DNA from: Rubripirellula sp.
GTDB lineage: Bacteria; Planctomycetota; Planctomycetia; Pirellulales; Pirellulaceae
Assembly: GCA_012270385.1 (NCBI GenBank)
Contig: JAAXIK010000111.1
Span: 1-43,848, forward strand
Length of the DNA: 43,848 nt
Direction: 5' to 3'
Shown: positions 1 through 7,772 of the stretch, in pieces
Numbering within the stretch: the stretch's first letter is position 1
Layout: the number at the start of each line of letters is the position of its first letter
The notes under the pieces: model-generated
Database searches by the model: none
The model's input: the letters and a program-made list of their open reading frames with translations, nothing else
What the model was told of the DNA's origin: nothing
Made by a program: the position numbers and the translations under genes

Positions 1-90
1 CTAGTCGGCGCGGAAGTAATTGAAGAAGTGTGGAAAGACCGTGGCAAAAGTGACGTGGGTGAGAAAGCGCCAGCTGTTGCCGCGACCTAA
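1..90 (+). CDS. sdhA: C-terminal tail of probable succinate dehydrogenase flavoprotein subunit (partial)
   Basis: The window opens inside a reading frame that runs to a TAA at 88-90 and gives a 29-residue tail ending in KAPAVAAT. The tail has no diagnostic motif. The sdhA call rests on position: it is on the same strand and 112 bases upstream of a clear sdhB, and in many bacteria the flavoprotein gene directly precedes the iron-sulfur subunit gene. The Ala/Pro/Lys-rich end fits a poorly conserved protein terminus. It could be another gene; the sequence upstream of the window would settle this. Confidence 0.5.
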   Translation, partial: LVGAEVIEEVWKDRGKSDVGEKAPAVAAT

Positions 91-202
91 TGAATCAGTA
101 ATTTGTACGGCGATTTCATGACCGGAATTGCCGAATTAATAGCCTTGTTTTCGTGGATGGAGATGATCCATCGCGATAAGAATTAAGAATCAGGAACGAA
201 AA

Positions 203-1057
203 ATGATCGCTCCAGAACCCGCCGCTAAAACCCGTCCAGATTCGATCACCGTTCGTGTTAAGCGACAAGATGGGCCGGGCAAGAATCCTTATTGGGAGAC
301 CCATAGGATCCCTTACGAACCTGAATTGAATGTCATTTCGATTCTGCAACGGCTAGCAGCAAACGGGGTGACGATTGAAGGCAAACGGGTAGCGCCGGTT
401 GCTTGGGATTGTGGTTGCCTAGAAGAAGTTTGTGGTTCCTGCACAATGCAGATAAATGGTCGTGTTCGACAGAGTTGTAGCGCATTGGTGGACCGATTAA
501 TTGAAGAGTCGGGCACGACTCTCGTCCTTGAGCCGATGAGTAAGTTTCCAGTCGTCCGAGACCTTGTCGTAGATCGTCAGAGACTATTCAGGGGACTGAC
601 TCGGGTTAAAGCATGGGTTCCCGTCGACAGCTATTACGACATGGGCCCTGGTGAAAGGCAGCTTAGATCTTCACAGGAACAAAACTACCCCCTTAGCCAA
701 TGCATGAGTTGTGGATGTTGTGTGGAGGCATGTCCTCAATACACAAAGGTTGAGGTGGAGAGGTATACAGATGAATCAGATGAAGCGTATGAGAGACGTA
801 AGATGGAAGCTTACGATAAAGCCTTCCTAGGTCCGCAAGCTATTTCACAAGCTGTCTTATTCAATAATCATCCCACGGGTAAAGCTCTTGCTGGTGAAAG
901 AATGGAGGCACTTGTCGGGCCCGGTGGGGTGCAAGCCTGTGGAAACGCTCAGAATTGTGTTTCTGTCTGTCCAAAGGAAATACCTTTGACGACTTCGATT
1001 GCAAAGGCGAGCCGAGCTTCAACCGTTCACGTCATCAAGAAGTGGTTCGACAAATAA
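203..1057 (+). CDS. sdhB: Succinate dehydrogenase / fumarate reductase iron-sulfur subunit
   Basis: This 284-residue protein is the electron-transfer subunit of complex II; it carries electrons from the flavoprotein to the membrane quinone site. All three iron-sulfur cluster motifs are visible. The N-terminal plant-type ferredoxin domain has Cys72-x4-Cys77-x2-Cys80-x11-Cys92 for the [2Fe-2S] centre, with an extra Cys70. The C-terminal domain has Cys167-x2-Cys170-x2-Cys173-x3-Cys177, and Cys246, Cys252 and Cys256 complete the [4Fe-4S] and [3Fe-4S] ligands. The length is slightly above the usual 230-260 residues because of the N-terminal extension and an acidic/basic insert near residues 185-205. 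The ATG follows AGGAACGAAAA, a reasonable ribosome binding site. It probably belongs to an sdhCAB operon whose first genes lie outside the window. The downstream gene is convergent, so sdhB is the last gene of its unit. Confidence 0.95.
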   Translation: MIAPEPAAKTRPDSITVRVKRQDGPGKNPYWETHRIPYEPELNVISILQRLAANGVTIEGKRVAPVAWDCGCLEEVCGSCTMQINGRVRQSCSALVDRLIEESGTTLVLEPMSKFPVVRDLVVDRQRLFRGLTRVKAWVPVDSYYDMGPGERQLRSSQEQNYPLSQCMSCGCCVEACPQYTKVEVERYTDESDEAYERRKMEAYDKAFLGPQAISQAVLFNNHPTGKALAGERMEALVGPGGVQACGNAQNCVSVCPKEIPLTTSIAKASRASTVHVIKKWFDK

Positions 1058-1146
1058 GCACCTTCTTGTCGACAGGTAGCATTCAATGTCGGATTCCATG
1101 TTTTGCTGAATAGCTAATGAGTACAAGTGCTATTTAGTTTAAATGA

Positions 1147-1602
1147 TCAGGCATTGGATTTCGATAACAGTGGGGTGGAGTGGATCATGAGTTTCTTGTG
1201 ATCCCGTATCACTCGCATGAATTCGCGTTCGTGGACGGGTTTTTTCATATAGTCGTGAATGCCCATCGCCTGACATCTGTCTCGTAGAGATGAATCATCC
1301 GATGCGGTTAGTGCCACCACTGTTGGTCGGTGTTTCTTCTCCCACTGATTTACGACTTCAAGTATCTCCAAGCCATTGCCATCGGGCAGCATCAAATCCA
1401 ACAAAATCAGATCCGGGGTTGGGGCTTGAGAGTAAATCGTCTCGCATTGAAGGAATCGATTTGCCTGCTTAACGGTTCTCATGAGCGTCAAGCGATGGTG
1501 AACTTGACTACGACGCACTGCAAATATGGTCATTTTTGCGTCGGTTAGGCCATCTTCAACCAACAGAATCTCCATTGGTTTTGTTTTGAGTTCGTTGATC
1601 AT
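1147..1602 (-). CDS. Stand-alone response regulator receiver-domain protein
   Basis: The 151-residue protein is a single CheY-like receiver domain with no output domain. The fold landmarks are in order: the acidic pair Glu16/Asp17 in ILLVEDG, the phospho-acceptor Asp69 in LILLDLMLPDGNG, Thr99 in VALTASDD and the conserved Lys121 in MKKPV. The loop between helix 1 and strand 3 is longer than in CheY, as in the Rcp1-like regulators that pair with phytochrome-type or hybrid kinases; that resemblance is an impression from sequence. No histidine kinase lies in the window, so the partner is unknown. The start at 1602 lies 4 bases after the stop of the upstream minus-strand gene and directly behind GAAGGA, suggesting translational coupling. 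Met10 is an alternative start but has no binding site. Confidence 0.88.
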   Translation of the reverse strand: MINELKTKPMEILLVEDGLTDAKMTIFAVRRSQVHHRLTLMRTVKQANRFLQCETIYSQAPTPDLILLDLMLPDGNGLEILEVVNQWEKKHRPTVVALTASDDSSLRDRCQAMGIHDYMKKPVHEREFMRVIRDHKKLMIHSTPLLSKSNA

Positions 1603-1606
1603 TCCT

Positions 1607-2083
1607 TCAATACCTGATCAAGTACATGAGAGCGCTGTTGGGCGGGAAAATTTTTGATGCTTGCTCAAACAAACCACCTTCCATCCTTAGCATAGCATTC
1701 AGTGGATGCATTTGTTTTATTATTTCAACTTCTTTCCCCGTAGAACTTAGAGATAGTCGCGTCGAATCGTTCAGGACGATGATGAAATTCCGCTCAGAAA
1801 ACAGGTGAAAAGTGGGAGTGTGTAAAACCAGCTCATTGCAGATTGTTTCGCCACGATCCGCATGGTGAAAGTAAGTCACAATAAAAACGGGTGAGTTACC
1901 CGGATTATTGTTGACAATTAAACGATAGATTGCCACATTCTTGAGCAGCGGTTGTTGGTTGATAATTAGCAACGCAGACACTCTTATCTTATCTGTACTT
2001 TTCAATTCCAATCCCTCTCCGATTTTTCGTTGGAACATGTAGTTTTGGCTCTCTGTTCTTGCGGAGGGGTGAAAACCCATCAT
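1607..2083 (-). CDS. Hypothetical protein upstream of the receiver-domain gene
   Basis: I do not recognise this 158-residue frame. It has no signal peptide or membrane helix. The composition is mixed alpha/beta with several short hydrophobic strands (for example VSALLIINQQ and NFIIVLND) and no obvious motif. Its stop lies 4 bases before the receiver-domain start on the same strand, so the two are probably co-transcribed; a small sensor or binding domain acting with the regulator would fit but is inference. The ATG-ATG start lacks a clear Shine-Dalgarno sequence, and part of the frame is shadowed by a short opposite-strand frame. I think it is more likely real than not because of the coupling and because the frame fills the space exactly. 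Confidence 0.5.
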   Translation of the reverse strand: MMGFHPSARTESQNYMFQRKIGEGLELKSTDKIRVSALLIINQQPLLKNVAIYRLIVNNNPGNSPVFIVTYFHHADRGETICNELVLHTPTFHLFSERNFIIVLNDSTRLSLSSTGKEVEIIKQMHPLNAMLRMEGGLFEQASKIFPPNSALMYLIRY

Positions 2084-2143
2084 GGTCTTTGTTGGAGAGT
2101 TGTATGTTTAGTGGGATCAGATAGCGATTGTCATAAAGGAACA

Positions 2144-2193
2144 CAGAATTCATGACTCTTGCAATGAATTAAAGTCGCTAACAATGAATTCTG
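2144..2193. repeat. 10-bp perfect inverted repeat with a third internal copy of its core
   Basis: CAGAATTCAT at 2144-2153 is exactly complementary to ATGAATTCTG at 2184-2193, separated by 30 bases. A further ATGAATT lies between them at 2164-2170. It sits about 60-110 bases upstream of the minus-strand gene at 2083, so a regulator-binding site is as likely as an RNA hairpin. Confidence 0.4.
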
Positions 2194-2431
2194 AATGAGG
2201 AACATGGGGGTTGGCCTTGACGGACTGTGCCGGCGAAACAAAAAGTTCGCGTACACGGATGACACTCCCTTTTTTATTTCGCACTCTAGTTTGAATAGAA
2301 CGATTTTCCCAGGTTCGTTGGGAGTCGTGGGATAACTTTATCGAAGCTGCAGATGAGACGGCGGTTTGTTGCTCGACTTCGATATTTCTGAAAGAGTCAA
2401 GGGCTATCCTGTCTCAGGAACGGATGAGGCG

Positions 2432-2494
2432 CCGAGACTTCCTGAAAACTAGGTTCTCCTAAGACCTTTCCAAAGACACACGAGGAAATCTCGG
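2432..2494 (+). promoter_or_regulatory. Possible structured leader ahead of the kinase gene
   Basis: CCGAGACTTCC (2432-2442) pairs with GGAAATCTCGG (2484-2494) with one mismatch. The enclosed segment contains a smaller AGGT/ACCT pair. The outer stem closes 63 bases upstream of the GTG start at 2558. A structured 5' leader is possible, but I recognise no known riboswitch class. Confidence 0.3.
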
Positions 2495-2557
2495 GGTGGA
2501 TTGCGAGTCAGTAAAAATTGGGCAAACAGAGGTTGCAAGTGATGAGAGAGGAAACTG

Positions 2558-3760
2558 GTGCAGCCACCAAAGAAAGACAATGAACTGCCGAGCACCGATA
2601 TAGCTGATTCGGCGATTAGCAGCGGTGACCATTCAAACCTATCGAGCGCCTACCAAAGACTGATTGGTGAAGAGAAAATTAGTTGGACTGGGTACCATCA
2701 CATGCTCAAGTTACTCGGGCGTGGTGGTCAGGGTGAAGTTTATCTGACGGAGCATCTCGGTACAGATGGATTTACCGTGCCGGTTGCGATGAAATTTTTT
2801 TCGCCGAAACGGTATTCAGATGTGGATGCGTACACGCAGGCAATGGAAAGAGTCGCCAGCATCGCTTCTCGTGTTGCAGTGATACAGCATGATAATCTGA
2901 TAGATGTTCAGAATTTTTTTGAACGCAATCGGATACGAATCATGATGATGGAATGGGTGGACGGGTTCGATCTCCGTGCTCTGATGAATGTTGGTTTGCT
3001 ACGCACTCTGGAAAAATGCGTTTCTCGTGATCGTTGGTGTTACATCAATGACGTCATTTTGACTGAAGGAGTTCAGCAATCTAGATTCAAGCCTGGCATT
3101 GCCGTAGCTATCGTGAGAGATGCTCTTGCAGCGCTCGCGGCACTCCATCGTGAGGGGATTGTGCACGGCGATATTAAGCCAGCGAATATCATGCTGAAGC
3201 GCAGTGGACATGCGAAACTCATTGATATGGGTTCAGCAATGGATTACCGAAACCCCCCAGAGGAGCATGAGTGCACGCCGATGTACGCACCGCCTGAGTT
3301 ATTGACACATCGGCAAGTATCACCTCAGAGTGACCTAGCGAGTCTTGGATATGTCCTCCTTGAGTTGCTGAGTGGAACCAATCCTTTCGCTGGGCAAAAA
3401 GGACTGTCATCTCTACTTAACTTTAAAAATGAGCTCCCATCACGACTTGGTGAAATATTACCCACGGAGGGTCTTCGTAATGAATTGCTGATTAAGTTTC
3501 TTATGGGCTTGATTTCGCCCGACCCTCGATCACGTTTTGCAAATGCCGAAGCAGCAGAAATGGTCGAGGAGGGTGCTGCAGCGTTTCATAGGCAATTGGT
3601 TTTAGGTGATATGGCAACTGAGTACGATAATGACATAAGGATTTGGCTGGAAGAACTCAGATCTTTGGAAATAGAAGCTCGTTCAAGAAAAGAACAAGAG
3701 ACACAATCAGCGATGATTGATGATGATCTAGCTTCCGATTTTAGTGGGTTATGGGAATAA
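2558..3760 (+). CDS. Serine/threonine protein kinase (Hanks type)
   Basis: The 400-residue protein is a eukaryotic-like protein kinase. The glycine loop is LGRGGQGEVY (about residues 53-62), the ATP-binding lysine is Lys79 in VAMKFF, and the catalytic loop is HGDIKPAN with Asp205, Lys207 and Asn210. The metal-binding motif is DMG (223-225) instead of DFG, and the P+1 region has APPE (244-247) instead of APE. HGD for HRD means the kinase lacks the arginine that usually senses activation-loop phosphorylation, so it is probably constitutively competent. No transmembrane helix or sensor domain follows; the C-terminal 60 residues are charged and probably helical. The GTG start is preceded by GAGAGAGGAAACTG, a good binding site. 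The stop overlaps the start of the next gene by one base (TAATG), indicating an operon. Confidence 0.92.
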   Translation: MQPPKKDNELPSTDIADSAISSGDHSNLSSAYQRLIGEEKISWTGYHHMLKLLGRGGQGEVYLTEHLGTDGFTVPVAMKFFSPKRYSDVDAYTQAMERVASIASRVAVIQHDNLIDVQNFFERNRIRIMMMEWVDGFDLRALMNVGLLRTLEKCVSRDRWCYINDVILTEGVQQSRFKPGIAVAIVRDALAALAALHREGIVHGDIKPANIMLKRSGHAKLIDMGSAMDYRNPPEEHECTPMYAPPELLTHRQVSPQSDLASLGYVLLELLSGTNPFAGQKGLSSLLNFKNELPSRLGEILPTEGLRNELLIKFLMGLISPDPRSRFANAEAAEMVEEGAAAFHRQLVLGDMATEYDNDIRIWLEELRSLEIEARSRKEQETQSAMIDDDLASDFSGLWE

Positions 3761-4557
3761 TGAATCAACAACACTTAGAAGTAGCCATCGAGGCAGCACG
3801 AGCTGGAGCTAGGGAATTAATGGCACGACGTGACGCCCGGGTCGTGAAGGAAAAGCAACCGAAAGATTTGGTAACGGATGCGGATTTGGCTTCACAGTCT
3901 GCGATACGTGAAATTCTGATCAGTGCGTTCAGTGATTACGCATTCGTTGGCGAAGAGGAGGGTGAGGATAAACCACCTCAGGCAGTACGTGATGGTGATA
4001 TCGATGCACCGCCTTGTTGGGTTGTTGATCCTCTAGATGGTACCGTGAATTATGTCCATCGTTTGCAGTCGTTCGCGGTATCCATCGGGCTTTATCATGG
4101 TGGTAAGGCTCGACTCGGCGTAATTTATGACCCCGTGGGTGATGAGCTATTTACTGCTGTACATGGTCAGGGGGCTCATTGCAACCAGCAAGCAATTTCA
4201 GTTAGTCAATGTGATGATATTGATAACGCCCTCGTTGCCTGCAGCTTCCCAGCTGGTGTGAAAGGTGGAGATCCTGAAGTAAGTCGATTCGTCAAGATTT
4301 TAGAATCGTGTCGATCTCTACGGCGACTTGGATCATGCGCTTTGAATATGTGTTACGTCGCATCGGGTCGTCTCGATGCTTATTGGGCCACGAGTATCGC
4401 GCCGTGGGATTGCGCGGCGGGTGTTGTGATTGCTCGTGAAGCAGGTGCGGAACTTTCCGCATATGATGGAGGCCCCTTCGATGACTGGTCACCTCGATTC
4501 TGCCTGAGCTCTACGGTCAAGCTACATGATCAGATGACGAAAAGATTAAGTCTATAG
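3760..4557 (+). CDS. Inositol monophosphatase family protein
   Basis: The 265-residue protein has the full set of metal-binding motifs of the lithium-sensitive phosphatase superfamily: LVTDAD (Asp40), GEEEG (Glu66/Glu67), WVVDPLDGT (Asp90, Asp93) and APWDCAAG (Asp217). Family members hydrolyse inositol monophosphate, fructose-1,6-bisphosphate or 3'-phosphoadenosine 5'-phosphate; sequence alone does not choose among them, though CSFPAG and the spacing look like the inositol-phosphatase branch. An in-frame ATG at 3751 would give three more residues, but the ATG at 3760 overlaps the kinase stop as TAATG and is the natural coupled start. Coupling to the kinase is the only contextual clue and does not define the substrate. 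Confidence 0.9.
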   Translation: MNQQHLEVAIEAARAGARELMARRDARVVKEKQPKDLVTDADLASQSAIREILISAFSDYAFVGEEEGEDKPPQAVRDGDIDAPPCWVVDPLDGTVNYVHRLQSFAVSIGLYHGGKARLGVIYDPVGDELFTAVHGQGAHCNQQAISVSQCDDIDNALVACSFPAGVKGGDPEVSRFVKILESCRSLRRLGSCALNMCYVASGRLDAYWATSIAPWDCAAGVVIAREAGAELSAYDGGPFDDWSPRFCLSSTVKLHDQMTKRLSL

Positions 4558-4606
4558 TTGATCAGTTATCCAGGGAGAGATCGGTTTTACAGGAGCATTT
4601 TTTCAG

Positions 4607-5203
4607 ATGCAGTTCGAACCCAGCGTAATGCCACCTCGCGATGTCTATCATTGGATGACGAGGTTAATTAATCCTCGCCCGATTGCTTGGGTGTCGTCGA
4701 TTTCCAACCAGGGTATTCCAAACCTGGCACCTTACAGTTTTTTTAATGGTGTGGGGTCTACTCCTCCGACTCTTTTATTCTGCCCCGCGAACAGACGTGA
4801 TGGTTCGCCGAAAGATACACTCGCTAATATCCAGCAGGTTGGTGAGTTTGTTGTCAATATTGTCACATTACCTTTGGCAGAAGCGATGCATAAAACCGCT
4901 AGCGAGCTGGATCCAGAAATTGATGAGTTTGATTTTGCTTCCCTTGAGAAAAGAGATTCTTCAAAGGTTAAGGTGCCTCGCGTTGCCGCTGCATTAGCTG
5001 CATTTGAGTGTGAGGTGATGCAAATTCACTCGCTTGCTTCGGGACCGGGGGCAGCGAATATCGTTGTTGGACGAATTGTTGCTTTCCATGTTTCGGATAG
5101 CCTGTTGAATGATGATGGTCAATTTAATTCTCAATCTCTGAACACCATTGGGCGAATGGGTGACTTGGATTATTCGACCACTGATGTACGTTTCAGTATC
5201 TAA
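4607..5203 (+). CDS. Flavin reductase-like / FMN-binding split-barrel protein
   Basis: The 198-residue protein matches the flavin reductase-like fold that binds FMN. The N-terminal stretch contains NPRPIAWVSS, then NLAPYSFFNGVGSTPP and the RRDGSPKDTLANI loop, a combination typical of the branch of this family that uses NAD(P)H to reduce free or bound flavin. The mid-protein EFVVNIV strand and the C-terminal ARI/GRM-type barrel segment are also present. The exact partner oxygenase, if any, is not visible nearby. It starts 49 bases after the phosphatase stop. GGAG lies 12 bases from the ATG, a little far but usable. The gene ends just before a perfect terminator hairpin shared with the convergent DUF1571 gene. 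Confidence 0.85.
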   Translation: MQFEPSVMPPRDVYHWMTRLINPRPIAWVSSISNQGIPNLAPYSFFNGVGSTPPTLLFCPANRRDGSPKDTLANIQQVGEFVVNIVTLPLAEAMHKTASELDPEIDEFDFASLEKRDSSKVKVPRVAAALAAFECEVMQIHSLASGPGAANIVVGRIVAFHVSDSLLNDDGQFNSQSLNTIGRMGDLDYSTTDVRFSI

Positions 5204-5208
5204 TAAAA

Positions 5209-5237
5209 AAAGCTTGCACGGTGACCGTGCAAGCTTT
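5209..5237. terminator. Perfect 13-bp-stem terminator between convergent genes
   Basis: AAAGCTTGCACGG (5209-5221), a TGA loop and CCGTGCAAGCTTT (5225-5237) form an uninterrupted 13-bp stem. On the minus strand the hairpin is followed by a run of T from the A-rich block at 5204-5211, so it is a canonical intrinsic terminator for the DUF1571 gene. On the plus strand it lies 5 bases after the flavin-reductase stop and has a shorter T run, so it may act in both directions. Confidence 0.9.
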
Positions 5238-5265
5238 GCGAATTTGGGACTCTGCGGAATTCCTA

Positions 5266-6138
5266 CTACTTGGAGTAGAAGTTGTATTCTTCGTTGTGAG
5301 GATCGAAATCCTTGTTGGTCAATCCAACATTTACTTGCAGGTTTAAGTAGTTGTACTCTTCCAAGACCTCGAGAGGAGCTTCTGCCGATTCTGGCCAGTC
5401 ATAAGCGATGTAACGAATGGGAAGGTTCAGCTTATCGTCGATGAAAACCTGAGCCTTGTAAAATTCTAGATCGGGGTGCTGGGTAGGTTGCATGACTTCC
5501 AAGACGGTGCACTCCGTATCTTTGACCCGTGCATTCATTCGGAAGTCACACCGAACGTCTGAGAAGCGTTTCGAAGTCTCTCCGCGTTCAATTAGCTTGA
5601 CGATAAGGTTCTCTACACCAATCTCAGTGATTGGATATCGCTGGCCACGCATCGCAAGCATGCCTGCTGGATCTAATGAGATGGTAGGAAGAAACTTTCC
5701 CTTGAAGCCGCCTTCGTGGGCGATCATTTCCCCATCGTTTTCGTTTTCAACATAAATGACTTCTCGTCCTGCTACAGAGGATGGTTTAAGAAAATGCAGA
5801 TAGACGCTGAGGGGTTGGATAATCCTTCCATCCTTTACTTTTCGGTTCCGAACTTTGAGCTTCGCAAATTCATGCTGGCTCAGTTCTCCATCAATTCTCT
5901 CGCGCTTGACCAAAATGGCGGTGTAGTCCTCGACTCCTGTGCGACAATCACGCAGCCCTGACCTCGCTAAATCCAGGGCTCGGTCGAGACTATGAATAGG
6001 GGTCGGCTCCAGCCGAGCATCAGAGATTTTTGCTTCAGGCTTCGTGGCACCTGTCTGTTGCCCCTGAGCTGTTCCCGTCAGTGAACAGGCTAGGCAGAGT
6101 ATTAAAGATGTGATGAGTTCGTAGCGAGTTTTGATCAT
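5266..6138 (-). CDS. DUF1571 domain-containing exported protein
   Basis: The protein has the layout of the DUF1571 family, which is common in planctomycetes and of unknown function. The frame extends upstream to 6285, but I place the start at the ATG at 6138: it is preceded by GGAAG at good spacing and begins a clean signal peptide (MIKTRYELITSLILCLACSL, then a small-residue cleavage zone ending AQGQ). This gives 290 residues. After the signal comes the domain with DYTAILVKRERIDG, a beta-rich core with LHFLKPSSVAGREVIYVEN, and a C-terminal strand/helix ending shortly after NKDFDPHNEEYNFY. These hallmarks suggest a periplasmic lipocalin/LolA-like binding fold, but that is inference. It is transcribed alone and ends at the terminator at 5209-5237. 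Confidence 0.8.
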   Translation of the reverse strand: MIKTRYELITSLILCLACSLTGTAQGQQTGATKPEAKISDARLEPTPIHSLDRALDLARSGLRDCRTGVEDYTAILVKRERIDGELSQHEFAKLKVRNRKVKDGRIIQPLSVYLHFLKPSSVAGREVIYVENENDGEMIAHEGGFKGKFLPTISLDPAGMLAMRGQRYPITEIGVENLIVKLIERGETSKRFSDVRCDFRMNARVKDTECTVLEVMQPTQHPDLEFYKAQVFIDDKLNLPIRYIAYDWPESAEAPLEVLEEYNYLNLQVNVGLTNKDFDPHNEEYNFYSK

Positions 6139-6826
6139 GACAACTTCCGTGTTGAGAATCCGCATATAAGAGACGTCCCGTGTCTCGAGGTAAATAGAGA
6201 TATCGCCACTCTTCACAGACACTTTGATTAGTTTGTTCCACACTCGTATGACCAATCCAATCGGTGCAGGTGTTACTTCCTCCACGTCTATTCATCACAT
6301 TGCAAATTATGTTGAACGGAATCGAGTTTTACTGGATTGGTCTTTCTGAAAGGGGTGTGAAACTGGATTCCCACGTTTCACATTGGCTTTGAGGTAGTGA
6401 GTCAGTCTGTTTTTGTTCAAAAATCACGCAGATTCTAGTGATCGACTGAAGTTATGAGGATCAGATTAACGGGCCACGCGGTTAACATCGTGTTGTGGTA
6501 TCGCGGTTAACCCTTCCGAAAGTGAGCAATGTGCCGTTTAGGAGGTTTAGCCGAGTGTTCGGTAGTTCCATCGAGAGCGAGGATATATGAATAACCCCTC
6601 CATCAAGAAATCCATGAATTAATCTTCCTTGCTTTCCGATTCAAACTAAGCCCACGCAGGTGTCAATTTTGATTGGACGGAATTGCGACTAACTCACATG
6701 ATTGATTAAGTGATCCGCAGCAATTTGCTTTAAGTTTATTTTTCCAATCTGCTTGATTTTTAGAACCGAGTATCCAACCTGATTAGCCCCCATTGTCCCG
6801 TAAGATTGTTTCAAAGGTGAGTTGTT
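6139..6826. other. Long divergent intergenic region with a pair of direct repeats
   Basis: No coding frame is supportable in these 688 bases between the DUF1571 start and hemQ. CGCGGTTAAC occurs twice (6477-6486 and 6502-6511), with start points 25 bases apart, and each copy carries a palindromic GTTAAC core. The 3' part (about 6700-6790) is T/A-rich and probably holds the hemQ promoter; I cannot define its boxes. hemQ has AAAGGTGAG as its binding site. Confidence 0.5.
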
Positions 6827-7684
6827 ATGAGTTCATCCCCTCAAGGTCGACCCGCTCCTGGACGTCCCCCGGTGTCGCTTCCGGAGCCTTCCGTCATACC
6901 CACAAATGGTTGGCACTGTGGACATTACTTTTATCGATTTTGTCGTGAGCGTATTAACGGAAAGCTGACCGGTAAGATGTGTGAGCAACTGGTTAACGCT
7001 CTTCATCCTTCAACGGAAGCGAGTCCAGAAAGATTGGCCGCGTACTGGACTAGTGGGCATAGGGCAGATTTTTGTGTCATGGTGATGGATCCAGACCCAG
7101 CGAAGGTTGATGGTATTCATCAAGCAATTATGGCACCTGGCTTGGGGGCTTTCATTGAGCCCACATGGTCGTTTGTCTCGATGAGTGAGGTCAGTGAATA
7201 TGTTCCTACGATCGAACGATTCCGAGAGCGATTGATTGCGGATGGTGCTGACCCTGCATCCCCAGAGGTGGAAGCAAAGGTTGCTGCTTACGAACGTCGA
7301 CTTCCGATGATGAATGAGCAGCGACTCAGGCCAGAGATACCAGATTGGCCTGCTGCTTGTTTTTATCCAATGAATAAAAGCAGGGTAGTCGGTGCGAACT
7401 GGTTTTCTGAACCATTCAGTCGACGTAATTCAATGATGGCCGAGCACGCCCAGAGTGGTATCGCCTTCGCTGGGAAGGTCAGCCAAGTGATTACGGTAGG
7501 TGTCGGACTTGATGATTGGGAGTGGCTAGTAACTCTGTGGGCGCGAAATCCTGAACACTTACGAGAGATCGTCTACAAGATGAGGTTTGACGAGGCGAGT
7601 GCCAAGTACGCTGAATTTGGGCCCTTTTACGTAGGGTATAAATCCACAGCGGAAGAGATTCTGAAGCACTGTCGTTTGATGTAG
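6827..7684 (+). CDS. hemQ: Coproheme decarboxylase (HemQ/ChdC, chlorite dismutase family)
   Basis: The 285-residue protein fits the peroxide-dependent coproheme decarboxylase that makes heme b from coproheme in the coproporphyrin-dependent pathway. The C-terminal domain shows the family signature: Tyr180 in YPMNKSR (the catalytic tyrosine and following lysine in characterised enzymes), His207 in MMAEHA as the axial heme ligand, Gln220 in GKVSQVI (glutamine where true chlorite dismutases have arginine), then LDDWEW, YKMRFDEASAKYAEFG and PFYVG. The N-terminal 25 residues are Pro-rich and probably disordered. Gln220 and the YPMNK motif argue against a chlorite dismutase. No other heme-biosynthesis gene is adjacent. 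It supplies the type of cofactor that the several cytochrome-like proteins further along would need, though c-type heme is attached by other machinery. Confidence 0.9.
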   Translation: MSSSPQGRPAPGRPPVSLPEPSVIPTNGWHCGHYFYRFCRERINGKLTGKMCEQLVNALHPSTEASPERLAAYWTSGHRADFCVMVMDPDPAKVDGIHQAIMAPGLGAFIEPTWSFVSMSEVSEYVPTIERFRERLIADGADPASPEVEAKVAAYERRLPMMNEQRLRPEIPDWPAACFYPMNKSRVVGANWFSEPFSRRNSMMAEHAQSGIAFAGKVSQVITVGVGLDDWEWLVTLWARNPEHLREIVYKMRFDEASAKYAEFGPFYVGYKSTAEEILKHCRLM

Positions 7685-7772
7685 GGATGACTCTGAATTC
7701 CGCGGTGAACAGATTGAGATGGATGCAGCTTAAGGCAGGTTTTGCTTGCGCGTAAAGAAAGACATGGTGTGA

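Larger units (their letters stand above)
2084..2557. other. Intergenic region between divergent genes, with two inverted repeats
   Basis: No coding frame is supportable in these 474 bases. The region separates the minus-strand receiver pair from the plus-strand kinase and must contain promoters for both directions, but I cannot assign -35/-10 boxes with confidence. It contains two inverted repeats listed separately (2144-2193 and 2432-2494). Confidence 0.6.

Noticed and set aside
6827-7684. Chlorite dismutase instead of coproheme decarboxylase
   Set aside because: Gln220 occupies the position where chlorite dismutases have arginine, and the YPMNK motif is that of decarboxylases.
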